Part shown: positions 49,993-58,160 of the stretch, piece by piece
Layout of the letters: the number at the start of each line of letters is the position of its first letter
Position numbering within the stretch: the first letter of the stretch is position 1
From: Bradyrhizobium sediminis
GTDB taxonomy: Bacteria; Pseudomonadota; Alphaproteobacteria; Rhizobiales; Xanthobacteraceae
Assembly (NCBI RefSeq): GCF_018736085.1
Contig: NZ_CP076134.1
Span: forward strand, 3,234,501 to 3,298,500
Length of the DNA stretch: 64,000 nt
Reading direction: 5' to 3'
Position numbers and translations under genes: made by a program
Notes under the pieces: generated by a model
Seen by the model: only the letters and a program-made list of their open reading frames with translations
Told to the model about the DNA's origin: nothing
Databases searched by the model: none

Positions 49993-50678
49993 GCCTCCGA
50001 GCAGCCCTCTTATCGCATTAGAAGCACAGGGTTAACGAGAGCTTAAGGCGCTTACAACGAATAAGACCGGGTGTTGCCGCGCTGTGACGCTTCCCTTGCA
50101 CGCGGGCCCCAATCAACGTATGTACAGCAGGCTGACGGCTAAAACTCCCGGTTGTGTCGCGTTCAGCCTCCCGGTGCAGCGCCGGAACTCTCTGATATCA
50201 GGGGATTCCTGCGTCTTTCCGATCCCTCCACGGCCAGCGCAGCGCGCGGCTGACAAGGAGCGGCGGTTTCGAGCCCGAGCGGCGGCCGGTCCCAGGTTAC
50301 CATCTTGTTCCAGGGACGGCTTCAGGCACGGCATGACTGATTATCCGGACCGCACTCGGTCCGATATGCGATGGCCGGCGAGCGCTTCGGCGCCGCGCCG
50401 GGTCTTCAGCGACAGAAAATAAGGCGGCGCTTCCTGCCGCCCACGTGTTCAGACGGGCCGACGCTTGATGCGCCAGACTGTGTTGCCGACCAAGATCCAT
50501 GGAGAAACCGCGACGACGCGGAGCGCAAGCTCGGCACGTCGCCTTGCTCCGATGCGATCCCGTTCGGCGTGGCGCCCCGGGTTGCGTTTTGGCCTTCCCC
50601 TCACCCCCGAATCAGGTGGACCGTCGCGTCACCCGGCGGCGCGATACGCGCTCACGGAAACACGCGCCCGCCGCCGTC
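49993..50678 (+). promoter_or_regulatory. amiC/rne intergenic region with long possible rne leader
   Basis: 686 bp with no convincing gene. It contains the CtrA-like box (50032-50046), a weak sigma70-like pair TTGCAC-N17-TATGTA (about 50097-50125) and a GGCGGC-GCTTCCT-GCCGCC hairpin (50423-50441). A long 5' leader is expected for RNase E genes, where it mediates autoregulation; whether the start point is far upstream cannot be told from sequence alone. Confidence 0.4.
50032..50046 (-). promoter_or_regulatory. CtrA-like binding box upstream of amiC
   Basis: TTAA-N7-TTAA in the amiC direction, TTAAGCTCTCGTTAACC, matching the TTAA-N7-TTAAC consensus of the alphaproteobacterial cell-cycle regulator CtrA, 40-54 bases upstream of the start. 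AmiC acts at division, a class of genes CtrA often controls. A promoter nearby was not defined. Confidence 0.6.
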
Positions 50679-53600
50679 ATGAGTTTCAAAATGCCCAACA
50701 AAATGTTGATCGATGCTACCCACCCGGAAGAGACCCGGGTCGTTGTAGTCCGCGGTAATCGCGTCGAAGAGTTCGATTTCGAGACCGCCCAGCGCAAGCA
50801 ACTTCGCGGCAACATCTACCTCGCCAAGGTCACGCGCGTAGAGCCGTCGCTGCAGGCGGCCTTCATCGAATATGGCGGCAACCGCCACGGCTTCCTCGCC
50901 TTCAGCGAAATCCATCCCGACTACTATCAAATTCCGGTCGCCGACCGTCAGGCGCTGATCGAAGCCGACGAGCGCGCCCATCGCGAGGCCGAGGAAGAGA
51001 GCGAGAACCGCTCCAACCGCCGCCGTCCGCGCCACCGCAATTCGCGCCGCCGCGGCAATGGCGAGCGGGTCCAGAGCGAGATCGTGGAGAGCGCGAGCCC
51101 CGACCTGATGCAGGTCGCTCCGCCGCATGAAGGCCAGGAACACGGCGAAAGCTTCCACGCCGAGGACGGCCACGCCCACGATGCCGAACATCACCACGAT
51201 GCGGAGCATCATGATCATGAGGACCATGCGCACGATGAGCACGATCGCGCGCAGGACCAGGGCACCGAGACCCACGCCAGCGAGACGCTGGCCGCGGTAA
51301 CGCTGCCCGATACGGCTGCCGTCGAGGCGGCCACGGCAGAAGTTCGCGAAGAAGAGGAAGAAGAGCACGCGCATCATGAACATCATGAAGCGCACGCACT
51401 CGAAAACGCGGCTTATGCGGACGACGCCCCCCACGCCGAACACGCTGACGGCGAGACCGCCGCGTCGGATCAGGCCGAACATGCCGTCGCCGGTGGCGAT
51501 GAGAATCACGACGATGAGGACGAAGGCGAGGACGCCGAAGAGGAAGTCGTCGAGTCCGTCGGCGGCGACGACGTCATGGAAGAAGTGCCGGAGCGCGCCT
51601 TCCGCCCGCGCCGCCAGTACAAGATCCAGGAAGTCATCAAGCGCCGGCAGGTGATGCTGGTGCAGGTCGTCAAGGAAGAGCGCGGCAACAAGGGCGCGGC
51701 GCTGACGACGTACCTGTCGCTGGCCGGCCGCTACGCCGTGCTGATGCCCAATACCGCGCGCGGCGGCGGCATCAGCCGCAAGATCACCTCGGCGCAGGAT
51801 CGCTCGCGCCTGAAGGAAGTAGTGCAGGATCTCGACGTGCCCGAGGGCATGGGCATCATCCTGCGCACCGCGGGTGCCTCCCGCACCAAGCCGGAAATCA
51901 AGCGCGACTTCGAATATCTGATCCGCATGTGGGAAACCGTGCGCGACATGACGCTGAAGTCGCAGGCCCCCACCCTCGTCTACGAGGAGGGGTCGCTGAT
52001 CAAGCGGTCGCTGCGCGACCTCTACAACAAGGAAATCGACGAAATCCTGGTCGCCGGCGAAGCCGGCTATCAGGAGGCTCGCGATTTCATGAAGATGCTG
52101 ATGCCCTCGAACGTACGGGCGGTGAAGCAGTATCGCGACGGCCAGCCGCTGTTCTCGCGGATGGGCGTCGAGAGCCAGCTGGATGCGATGTTCTCGCCGA
52201 CCGTGCAGTTGCGGTCCGGCGGCTACATCGTGATCAACCAGACCGAGGCGCTGGTCTCAATCGACGTCAATTCCGGCCGCTCCACCCGCGAACACCACAT
52301 CGAGGATACCGCGCTCAAGACCAATCTCGAGGCTGCCGAGGAAGTCGCAAGGCAATTGCGCCTGCGCGATCTCGCGGGCCTGATCGTCATCGACTTCATC
52401 GACATGGACGAGAAGCGCAACAACCGTTCGGTCGAGCGCAAGCTGTCCGATTGCCTGCGCCAGGACCGCGCGCGGATCCAGGTCGGACGCATCTCGCATT
52501 TCGGCCTGCTGGAGATGTCGCGCCAGCGCATTCGCGCCAGCGTGCTGGAGAGTTCGACCGAGCCCTGCGCGCAATGCGGCGGCAGCGGCCATGTGCGTTC
52601 GGTATCGTCGGTGGCGCTGCAACTGTTGCGCGGCATCGAGGAAATCCTGATGAAGGGCGCCACCCATAATCTCGTGGTGCGCACCCGGACCGAAGTGGCG
52701 CTCTACGTGCTCAACCACAAGCGCGGCCATCTGCGCGATCTCGAAAATAGCTTCAAGGTCGCCCTGGCCGTGGTCGCCGATCCCTCGGTGAGCGGCCAGC
52801 AGTCGTTCATCATCGACCGCGGCGAGCAGGTACATACGCTGGAAGCCGCCAAGGCGCTGCTGGCGGCGCAGGTTGCGGCCTTCCCGCCGCAGACCGAGGA
52901 AGCCTTCGACGAGGAAGGGCCGTTCGACGTCGAAACCGAATCCGAAGTCGAGACCGACGAGACCGAAGGGCTCTCTGATGAAGCCGCCGGCGAAGAGACC
53001 GGCAGCGAGGCGGATGGCGGCCCGAGGCGCAAGCGGCGGCGGCGGCGGCGTGGCCGTTCCGGCGAGCCGCGTGAAGGCGGGCCGGCCCGCGATGACAGCG
53101 ATAGCGTCCGTGTCCCGTTTGAGGCGGCCGCGGTTGCCGCTGCCGTCGCGGACGAAAGCGAAACCGACGAGGACGAGTCCGAAGAACAGCCCGGTCTCGA
53201 GCGCGGCGATCAGGCGCCGGGCGGCGAGCGCCGGCCCCGCCGTCGCGGACGCCGTGGCGGACGCCGCCGGCGCGGCGGGCCGGAGGACGGTCTGGTCGGA
53301 TCGATCGCGGACGAACTCGGCCCGAGGTCGGCGCCCGAGGTGAGCAGCGCGGTTGCCGATTTCGACGGATATTCAGCCGAGCCGGCCCCGCTGGTCGTTC
53401 AATCCGAACCGGTTGCGCAAGCGCTGGCGCCCGAACCGCAACCTGCGGAGCGCGCTCAGCCGGAGCCGGCCCAGGCTTCTGCCGAGACCGAAACGGCGCA
53501 GGAGGCCGAACGAGCCGCCGCACGCCGGCGTTCGACCGTGCGCGAAAAGGTGAGCTTCGTGGTCAACGCCCAGCCCGAAGCGCCCGCGCCCGTCAGCCAC

Positions 53601-53720
53601 AGCCAGCCCGAACCGCCGGTATCAACCCCGGCCCCGGCGCAGAACGCGGCCGACACGACGACCGACACCCAGCCCCGCAAGGCCGGCTGGTGGTCGCGAC
53701 GCTTCGGCAGCGGCGAATAA
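50679..53720 (+). CDS. rne: Ribonuclease E
   Basis: Endonuclease of mRNA decay and rRNA processing, core of the degradosome. 1013 residues from ATG 50679 (MSFKMPNKMLIDATHPEETR). The S1 domain begins RGNIYLAKVTRVEPSLQAAF and is interrupted by an insertion, residues about 90-310, that is acidic and His-rich, before YKIQEVIKRRQVMLVQVVKEE. The catalytic part has VYEEGSLIKRSLRDLYNKEIDEI, the DNase-I-like IDVNSGRS, VIDFIDMDEKRNNR (metal Asp residues) and the Zn-link CAQCGGSGH. C-terminal tail from about 740 is acidic, then Arg-rich (KRRRRRRGRSGEPR), then Pro/Ala-rich, the presumed scaffold. Confidence 0.95.
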   Translation: MSFKMPNKMLIDATHPEETRVVVVRGNRVEEFDFETAQRKQLRGNIYLAKVTRVEPSLQAAFIEYGGNRHGFLAFSEIHPDYYQIPVADRQALIEADERAHREAEEESENRSNRRRPRHRNSRRRGNGERVQSEIVESASPDLMQVAPPHEGQEHGESFHAEDGHAHDAEHHHDAEHHDHEDHAHDEHDRAQDQGTETHASETLAAVTLPDTAAVEAATAEVREEEEEEHAHHEHHEAHALENAAYADDAPHAEHADGETAASDQAEHAVAGGDENHDDEDEGEDAEEEVVESVGGDDVMEEVPERAFRPRRQYKIQEVIKRRQVMLVQVVKEERGNKGAALTTYLSLAGRYAVLMPNTARGGGISRKITSAQDRSRLKEVVQDLDVPEGMGIILRTAGASRTKPEIKRDFEYLIRMWETVRDMTLKSQAPTLVYEEGSLIKRSLRDLYNKEIDEILVAGEAGYQEARDFMKMLMPSNVRAVKQYRDGQPLFSRMGVESQLDAMFSPTVQLRSGGYIVINQTEALVSIDVNSGRSTREHHIEDTALKTNLEAAEEVARQLRLRDLAGLIVIDFIDMDEKRNNRSVERKLSDCLRQDRARIQVGRISHFGLLEMSRQRIRASVLESSTEPCAQCGGSGHVRSVSSVALQLLRGIEEILMKGATHNLVVRTRTEVALYVLNHKRGHLRDLENSFKVALAVVADPSVSGQQSFIIDRGEQVHTLEAAKALLAAQVAAFPPQTEEAFDEEGPFDVETESEVETDETEGLSDEAAGEETGSEADGGPRRKRRRRRRGRSGEPREGGPARDDSDSVRVPFEAAAVAAAVADESETDEDESEEQPGLERGDQAPGGERRPRRRGRRGGRRRRGGPEDGLVGSIADELGPRSAPEVSSAVADFDGYSAEPAPLVVQSEPVAQALAPEPQPAERAQPEPAQASAETETAQEAERAAARRRSTVREKVSFVVNAQPEAPAPVSHSQPEPPVSTPAPAQNAADTTTDTQPRKAGWWSRRFGSGE

Positions 53721-53735
53721 GGATTCTGGTTTGCG

Positions 53736-55603
53736 ATCGGCATAGGGGCGTGGAGGTTTGTCTCCGCGTCCCCTGCCACACCACCCGGCATGCGGGTCCG
53801 CACCGGGCGGTTCGACGGGTTGAGGTCAACTGGCAAGTTTTGGGACTCCCAATCGTTTGAAGAGGTCATTCGGCAGCACCGTGTTGAGCGCGATCGCCGA
53901 GTTGCGCCACCAGCGTCTGCTGTTGGCGGCTGCTCGTCTGGCCGCGGCCGGGTATGCCCCCCGTGCGATCATCTCGCGGTAGATAACCCGACCCCGTTTC
54001 CAGTGCTTGAGCTGCACCGCCCGCAGGCGATGACGGACCCAGGCATCGATGTCGGCAAACACCCCAGGTGTCTCTGCGAGGCGGAAGTAGCCTTTCCACC
54101 CGGTCAGATACACCCCAAGCGATTTGCACGTCTGCGCGAGGCTTCGTCCGGCACTGCGCCGGGTCAGTTCCCGCACACGCTCCTTCATGCGCTTGATGGC
54201 CGGTGGAGCGACGCGCCGCCGGATCGTCCGCCCTCTGCCTGTCCAGAAGGAGAAGCCGAGGAACTTCGATGCCGTGGCACGCCTCACCTTGCTCTTGGCC
54301 TCGTTGACGCGGAGCTTCAGCTTTCCGAACTGCTTGCGCAGCGAGGCCATCACCCGCTCGCCCGAACGCTGCGTCCGAACATAGACGTTCAGATCGTCGG
54401 CGTAGCGGACGAAGGTATGGCCCCTTCGCTCCAGCTCCTTGTCGATTTCGTCCAACAGCACGTTGGCCAACAGCGGCGAGAGTGGGCCGCCTTGCGGCGT
54501 GCCTTCCTCCCGCCCGATCACCACCCCGTCGGCGAGCACGCCCGCGTTGAGGTAGCGGCGGATCAGCCGCAGCACCCGACGGTCCGCGATCCGTCTGGTC
54601 AACCTCCCCATCAGGAGGTCGTGGTTGACCCGGTCGAAGAACTTCTCCAGGTCGATGTCCACGACAAAGCTCCGACCTTCCTGCACGTAGGCTTGCGCGC
54701 GACGTATCGCGTCGTGCGCACTCCGTCCGGGCCGGAAGCCGTAGCTCGCATCCGAGAAGGTCGGGTCGAACAGCGGTTGCAGGACACCCAGCAGGGCCTG
54801 CTGGATGAACCGGTCGAGCGCCGTCGGGATGCCGAGCTCACGCTCGCCCCCGCCGGGCTTGGGAATCGCCACCCGTCTCACCGGCTGCGGCTGGTAGCGT
54901 CCGGCGAGCAGTTCCTCGCGCAAACGCGGCCAGTGCACGCGCAGATAGCCGGGCAGCTCTTCGACCGTCATCCCGTCGATGCCGCAACTTCCCGCGTTCT
55001 GTCGAACGCGCTTCAATGCGGCCTGAAGGTTTGGGCGTTCGCACACCCGCTCCATCAGGTCGTTACTTCCCAGGCACTCGTTTCCACTGCCAGTCAGGGG
55101 CGCTTCCACACGTCCGTCCGACCCCTGCGGCTTCACCGCATTGGCCGTTCGAGCGCTCGGATCTTCATCCGACTTCCGTGGCATAATTCCCCCGAGGCCC
55201 ATGGGCGTCTCGCCCTTCCCATCGTTTGGCCCTTCGTCATGCCGTCGCCAAGGCTTCGGCAGAACTACTATGGCCTCTGCTGACTTCTCGCTCCGCCGGC
55301 CTTTCGGCCATCGTCGCCCTTTCAGGCACAAGGCGAGATCTCCCCGGGTAAGAACATCGGCCTTCGCTGCACGACCGCCGGATCTACGTCGCCTCGCCTT
55401 GGTCACGAGAGCTTCGCGGCCGTATGCCCGCTCGCCCTGCTCGGCTCCGCCTTCTATCCGGTTCCTGTTCGTCGGCCCGCAGCTTCGTTCCACGCTTCCT
55501 TCACGCCGTCCTCACGGCCCGACGCTCTGCGTTTCCCTTCGCTCGCTGTGACCAGCTCACGGGAGGACTTTCACCTCCAAGTCAATGCCCATGCCGGGCG
55601 CAC
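53736..55603 (-). mobile_element. Group II intron (terminator-associated, class-C-like)
   Basis: On the minus strand the element starts GTGCGCCCGGCATGGGCATT (55603), a canonical group II GUGCG-type 5' end, and contains a maturase ORF. After the ORF are a domain V-like hairpin (ACCGCCCGGTGC...GCATGCCGGGTGGT, about 53775-53800) and a domain VI-like hairpin with CCCCTATGCCGAT at the 3' end (53736; ends in AT). The 5' exon is GGGCGGTTTTTCGTAT, the 3' side of a terminator stem-loop; insertion just downstream of a terminator hairpin is typical of class C introns. Ends are inferred, with uncertainty of a few bases. Confidence 0.8.
53826..55184 (-). CDS. ltrA: Group II intron reverse transcriptase/maturase
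   Basis: 452 residues. Reverse transcriptase blocks: VRRVAIPKPGGGERELGIPT, ASYGFRPGRSAHDAI, VVDIDLEKFFDRVNHDLLM, EGTPQGGPLSPLLANVLLDE and the active-site RYADDLNVYV. Then LRVNEAKSKVRRATASKFLGF and the maturase (X) domain LAQTCKSLGVYLTGWKGYF with WVRHRLRAVQLKHWKRG. There is no HNH endonuclease domain after the X domain, as in class C introns. ATG 55184 has GGGGGA upstream; the frame is open to 55493 but that part overlaps ribozyme domains. All key residues intact, so potentially active. Confidence 0.93.
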   Translation of the reverse strand: MPRKSDEDPSARTANAVKPQGSDGRVEAPLTGSGNECLGSNDLMERVCERPNLQAALKRVRQNAGSCGIDGMTVEELPGYLRVHWPRLREELLAGRYQPQPVRRVAIPKPGGGERELGIPTALDRFIQQALLGVLQPLFDPTFSDASYGFRPGRSAHDAIRRAQAYVQEGRSFVVDIDLEKFFDRVNHDLLMGRLTRRIADRRVLRLIRRYLNAGVLADGVVIGREEGTPQGGPLSPLLANVLLDEIDKELERRGHTFVRYADDLNVYVRTQRSGERVMASLRKQFGKLKLRVNEAKSKVRRATASKFLGFSFWTGRGRTIRRRVAPPAIKRMKERVRELTRRSAGRSLAQTCKSLGVYLTGWKGYFRLAETPGVFADIDAWVRHRLRAVQLKHWKRGRVIYREMIARGAYPAAARRAAANSRRWWRNSAIALNTVLPNDLFKRLGVPKLAS

Positions 55604-55608
55604 ATACG

Positions 55609-55640
55609 AAAAACCGCCCGGCACAACCGGGCGGTTTTTT
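55609..55640. terminator. Strong bidirectional intrinsic terminator, probably originally of rne
   Basis: AACCGCCCGG (55612-55621) CACAA CCGGGCGGTT (55627-55636), with AAAAA before and TTTTTT after, so it works on both strands. With the intron removed it would lie about 20-50 bp past the rne stop codon (53720), so it is the likely rne terminator, now displaced by 1.87 kb. Confidence 0.85.
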
Positions 55641-55661
55641 ATTGAGGCGGAAGATGGCGAT

Positions 55662-56444
55662 CTAGGAGGCGTTGACAAATTGGCGCATCCACAAGCGGAT
55701 TGAGACAATTTGAATGAAGCCTAGATAGCTGTCGGCAGTTTTGTCGTATCGGGTTGCCAGCCTTCGCGCATTTTTCAGTTTGTTGAAGCAGCGTTCAACC
55801 ATGTTGCGCAGGGCATAGATGGCGGCATCAACGGGCAATTGGATCAACCTGTTTCGCTTGGTCGGAATAATCGCAATGCCGCCGCGTTTCTCCATGTCTT
55901 CACGAATGAAGTCAGCATCATAGCCCTTGTCGGCGAGCAGGACCTTGGGCGTTGGCCCATCAGCATCCATCACCGGCATATATCCCTTGAAGTCGGAGGC
56001 TTCGCCGCCGGTCAGCGCAAACGCTATTGGCAGGCCCATTGCATTTATGCGGAGATGGATCTTGGTCGTGAAGCCACCTTTTGAGCGGCCAAGACCCTGA
56101 CGCGCAGTCCCCCTTTTAGCACCGGCTGAACAGTGGTGCGCCCGGATTATGGTGCTGTCGATCATTTGCAAGCTGGGATTGCCACCGCCGCTTTCGTTGA
56201 AGGCTTCGAGAAGCAACTCCCACAAGCCCAATAACGTCCAGCGCCGGAACTGGCGGTAAACCGATGACCATTTGCCAAAGTGTTCGTGCAGGTCGCGCCA
56301 AGCGACACCTGTCCGCGCAATCCAGAAAATCCCGTCCAGAACAAGGCGATGATCCCTAGGCCGCCGCCCGCTGCGCGCCCCGCGTTCAATCACAAAGGGC
56401 TCGAGATAGGCCCATTCTTCATCGTTCATCAAACCACGGATCAA
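55662..56444 (-). CDS. IS5-family DDE transposase
   Basis: 260 residues in a single intact frame. DDE residues: Asp in QMIDSTIIRAHH, Asp in VLLADKGYDADFIRED and Glu in NMVERCFNKLKNARRLATRYDK (the Y-1-R-K region). The N-terminus RGLMNDEEWAYLEPFVIE is the DUF4096 segment common to IS5 transposases. Two starts are possible: TTG 56444, with GGAG eight bases upstream inside a hairpin loop, or ATG 56429 without a good ribosome binding site. The TAG stop lies in the CTAG at the element's end, i.e. it is supplied by target sequence. Confidence 0.93.
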   Translation of the reverse strand: MIRGLMNDEEWAYLEPFVIERGARSGRRPRDHRLVLDGIFWIARTGVAWRDLHEHFGKWSSVYRQFRRWTLLGLWELLLEAFNESGGGNPSLQMIDSTIIRAHHCSAGAKRGTARQGLGRSKGGFTTKIHLRINAMGLPIAFALTGGEASDFKGYMPVMDADGPTPKVLLADKGYDADFIREDMEKRGGIAIIPTKRNRLIQLPVDAAIYALRNMVERCFNKLKNARRLATRYDKTADSYLGFIQIVSIRLWMRQFVNAS

Positions 56445-56468
56445 GGTAGCTTCTCCAAAAGCTACCTT
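56443..56468 (-). promoter_or_regulatory. Hairpin covering the transposase ribosome binding site
   Basis: AAGGTAGCTT (56443-56452) and AAGCTACCTT (56459-56468) pair perfectly around a six-base loop. In the mRNA the loop plus adjoining base hold TTGGAG, the only GGAG before the TTG start at 56444. A stem of 10 bp here would hide or present the site and resembles hairpins that stop transposase translation from read-through mRNA. Confidence 0.6.
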
Positions 56469-56532
56469 GAATCAGAACCTACGCTATTTGGGAATCCCTT
56501 CACCAAAGTCTCAGTTTGAATTTGGTCGGCGC

Positions 56533-56955
56533 TCAAATACCGTCCTCGGGCTTCCAGCCCGGCTGTACTTCGAAGGATTGGATTGCCGGATTAGGCCGGT
56601 CCCAATCGCGTCGCGTTCGCGTAAAGATTTCAACCTGGGGCAACATTCCATCGGACGTATCTAATGTTCCCATTGTCACCGTCATGACACCGGGCATGCC
56701 GGTGTTCTTGCCAAACAGTGGGCTACCGCAGGTTCCACAAAATAATCGTTTGACTGTATTCCCCGCCTCGCTCTGCATTGCATAGGTAGCCGGTTGGCCA
56801 AAGAGACGAATACCGGACTCTGCGTACATCGCGCCTGTCGAATGCCCGGTGCCGCTAAGTCGTTGGCAGTCCGTACAGTGGCAGATAGCTATCACTATCG
56901 GATCACCGTCAATCTCATAGCTGCACGCGCCACACAAACACTTTCCTACGCGCAC
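56533..56955 (-). CDS. GFA (glutathione-dependent formaldehyde-activating)-family zinc protein
   Basis: 140 residues. Cysteine motifs GKCLCGACSYEI, ICHCTDCQRLSG and LFCGTCGSPLF hold the zinc ligands of the GFA/CENP-V fold; FAxxxG-like substrate region is replaced by LFGQPATYAMQSEAGNTVKR. GTG 56955 has GGAGG seven bases upstream. The region has lower GC than its surroundings (roughly half), a sign of different origin. It lies between the IS right end and the transposase start, co-oriented with the transposase. A role in formaldehyde or other small-thiol chemistry is possible but unproved. Confidence 0.85.
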   Translation of the reverse strand: MRVGKCLCGACSYEIDGDPIVIAICHCTDCQRLSGTGHSTGAMYAESGIRLFGQPATYAMQSEAGNTVKRLFCGTCGSPLFGKNTGMPGVMTVTMGTLDTSDGMLPQVEIFTRTRRDWDRPNPAIQSFEVQPGWKPEDGI

Positions 56956-57087
56956 AAATATACCTCCGCATTGTTTCACTACTGTCACCAGCCCGCAATA
57001 CCTACCAGTGCGAGTTGGATTTTCAAACAGTTCCCTTTGTCAACACTTCCTAGGTACTTCGCCAATCTTCCGCGGCAGCGCCGCTCG

Positions 57088-57858
57088 TCAAACCGAAATA
57101 TGAAAGCCGCCGTCCACCGCGATATGCTGGCCGGTGATGTAGGACGCGCCGTCCGAGAGCAGGAAGCAGACCGGCTTGGCCGCCTCCTCCGGCTGCGACC
57201 AGCGGCCCATCGGAATCCGCGCCAGGATGCCCTCGCGAAACTTGTCGCCCCGGATGGTTTCCGTCATCGGGGTCTCGACCACGCCGAAACATACGGAGTT
57301 GGTGCGGACACCGAACTTCGACCATTCCTTGGCGGTCGACATGGTCATTCCAAGCAGTCCGCTTTTCGCCGCGGCGTAGTTGATCTGGCCGATCGAGCCG
57401 GCGCGTCCGGCATCCGAGGAGATATTGACGATCGAGCCTGGGCTCGGCCGATCGGCCTTGCCCTGCGCCACCATGATCCGGCCCACCGCCTGGGTCCACA
57501 GGAACGCGCCGGTGAGATGCACCGCGATAACCTCGTTCCACTGCTGCAGAGTCATCTTCTCGATCATCGCCACCCGGGTAATGCCGGCATTGTTGACGAG
57601 GCCGTGGATGGCGCCGATCCGCGCGGTGACGTCGCGTACCGTCGCTTCGGTAAACTCCGGATCCGCGACGCTGCCGACATAGGGCAGCAGCCGGCCGTTC
57701 ATCGAAGCCGCGAAAGCGTTGAGCTTGTCACCGTTGAGATCGACACCGATCACCCGCGCCCCAAGCTCGACCGCCAGCGTCGCAATCGCGCGGCCAATTC
57801 CCTGCTCGGTGCCGGTGACGACAACGGTTTTTCCCTCCAACGACATGACGTCTTGCAT
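57088..57858 (-). CDS. Short-chain dehydrogenase/reductase
   Basis: 256-residue classical SDR. VVVTGTEQGIGRAIATLAVE is the cofactor-binding loop, DLNGDKL suggests NAD(H) preference (acidic residue after strand 2), LVNNAGITRVAMIEKM, IVNISSDAGRAGS and catalytic YAAAKSGLLGM follow; it ends TGQHIAVDGGFHISV. ATG 57858; MSLEGKTVVVTG at 57846 is an alternative. Divergent from the PAS/GGDEF/EAL gene with 302 bp between; that gap holds only a TTCCGC-GGG-GCGGAA dyad (about 58037-58051). Its 3' end is 35 bp from the IS. Confidence 0.9.
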   Translation of the reverse strand: MQDVMSLEGKTVVVTGTEQGIGRAIATLAVELGARVIGVDLNGDKLNAFAASMNGRLLPYVGSVADPEFTEATVRDVTARIGAIHGLVNNAGITRVAMIEKMTLQQWNEVIAVHLTGAFLWTQAVGRIMVAQGKADRPSPGSIVNISSDAGRAGSIGQINYAAAKSGLLGMTMSTAKEWSKFGVRTNSVCFGVVETPMTETIRGDKFREGILARIPMGRWSQPEEAAKPVCFLLSDGASYITGQHIAVDGGFHISV

Positions 57859-58160
57859 CTATCGATCCCCCTCGCTCGTTTCTTTATTCACTCGACTGCC
57901 GTCCTGTGTGTATCGGAGCTTTTGGTTCCGCAACCAGATAGTTCCGCCCAGTCCGGGGCTGCTGCCGAAGCGGATATGCACTCGGCGATCATTCGCACCT
58001 GGGATGACGGTTAACGAATTCTTAGGGATGATATTTTTCCGCGGGGCGGAACCGAAGCGAACAACCCTTTTAATACCATTGAGCCGATACGCTTTCGGGC
58101 AAAACGGTGCCTCGCCACCGGGGCCTGCCCCCGTCGGCTTTCAAGCGGCATCGGAGCTGG

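Larger units (their letters stand above)
55662..57053 (-). mobile_element. IS5-family element with passenger gene, flanked by CTAG
   Basis: Terminal repeats: left CTAGGAGGCGTTGACAAA (55662-55679) and right, read inward, CTAGGAAGTGTTGACAAA (57053-57036), 16 of 18 identical. CTAG at both ends suits a 4-bp target duplication of the IS5 subgroup (the element proper being 55666-57049). Inside are an IS5 transposase and, between it and the right end, a GFA-like gene. The total of about 1.39 kb is longer than the roughly 0.85 kb expected for the transposase alone. Confidence 0.75.
55647..57073. repeat. Inverted repeat split by the IS element
   Basis: GCGGAAGATGGCGA (55647-55660) lies just left of the IS and TCGCCAATCTTCCGC (57059-57073) just right; they are inverted repeats apart from one extra A. 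If the IS is excised the two join across GATCTAGGTACT to give one hairpin, probably the 3'-end hairpin of the downstream SDR gene or the region between the terminators. Confidence 0.7.

Noticed and set aside
58037..58051. TTCCGC-GGG-GCGGAA dyad preceded by a T run
   Set aside because: The T run is on the wrong side for a terminator on either strand, and six-base arms of this composition are expected by chance in this DNA.
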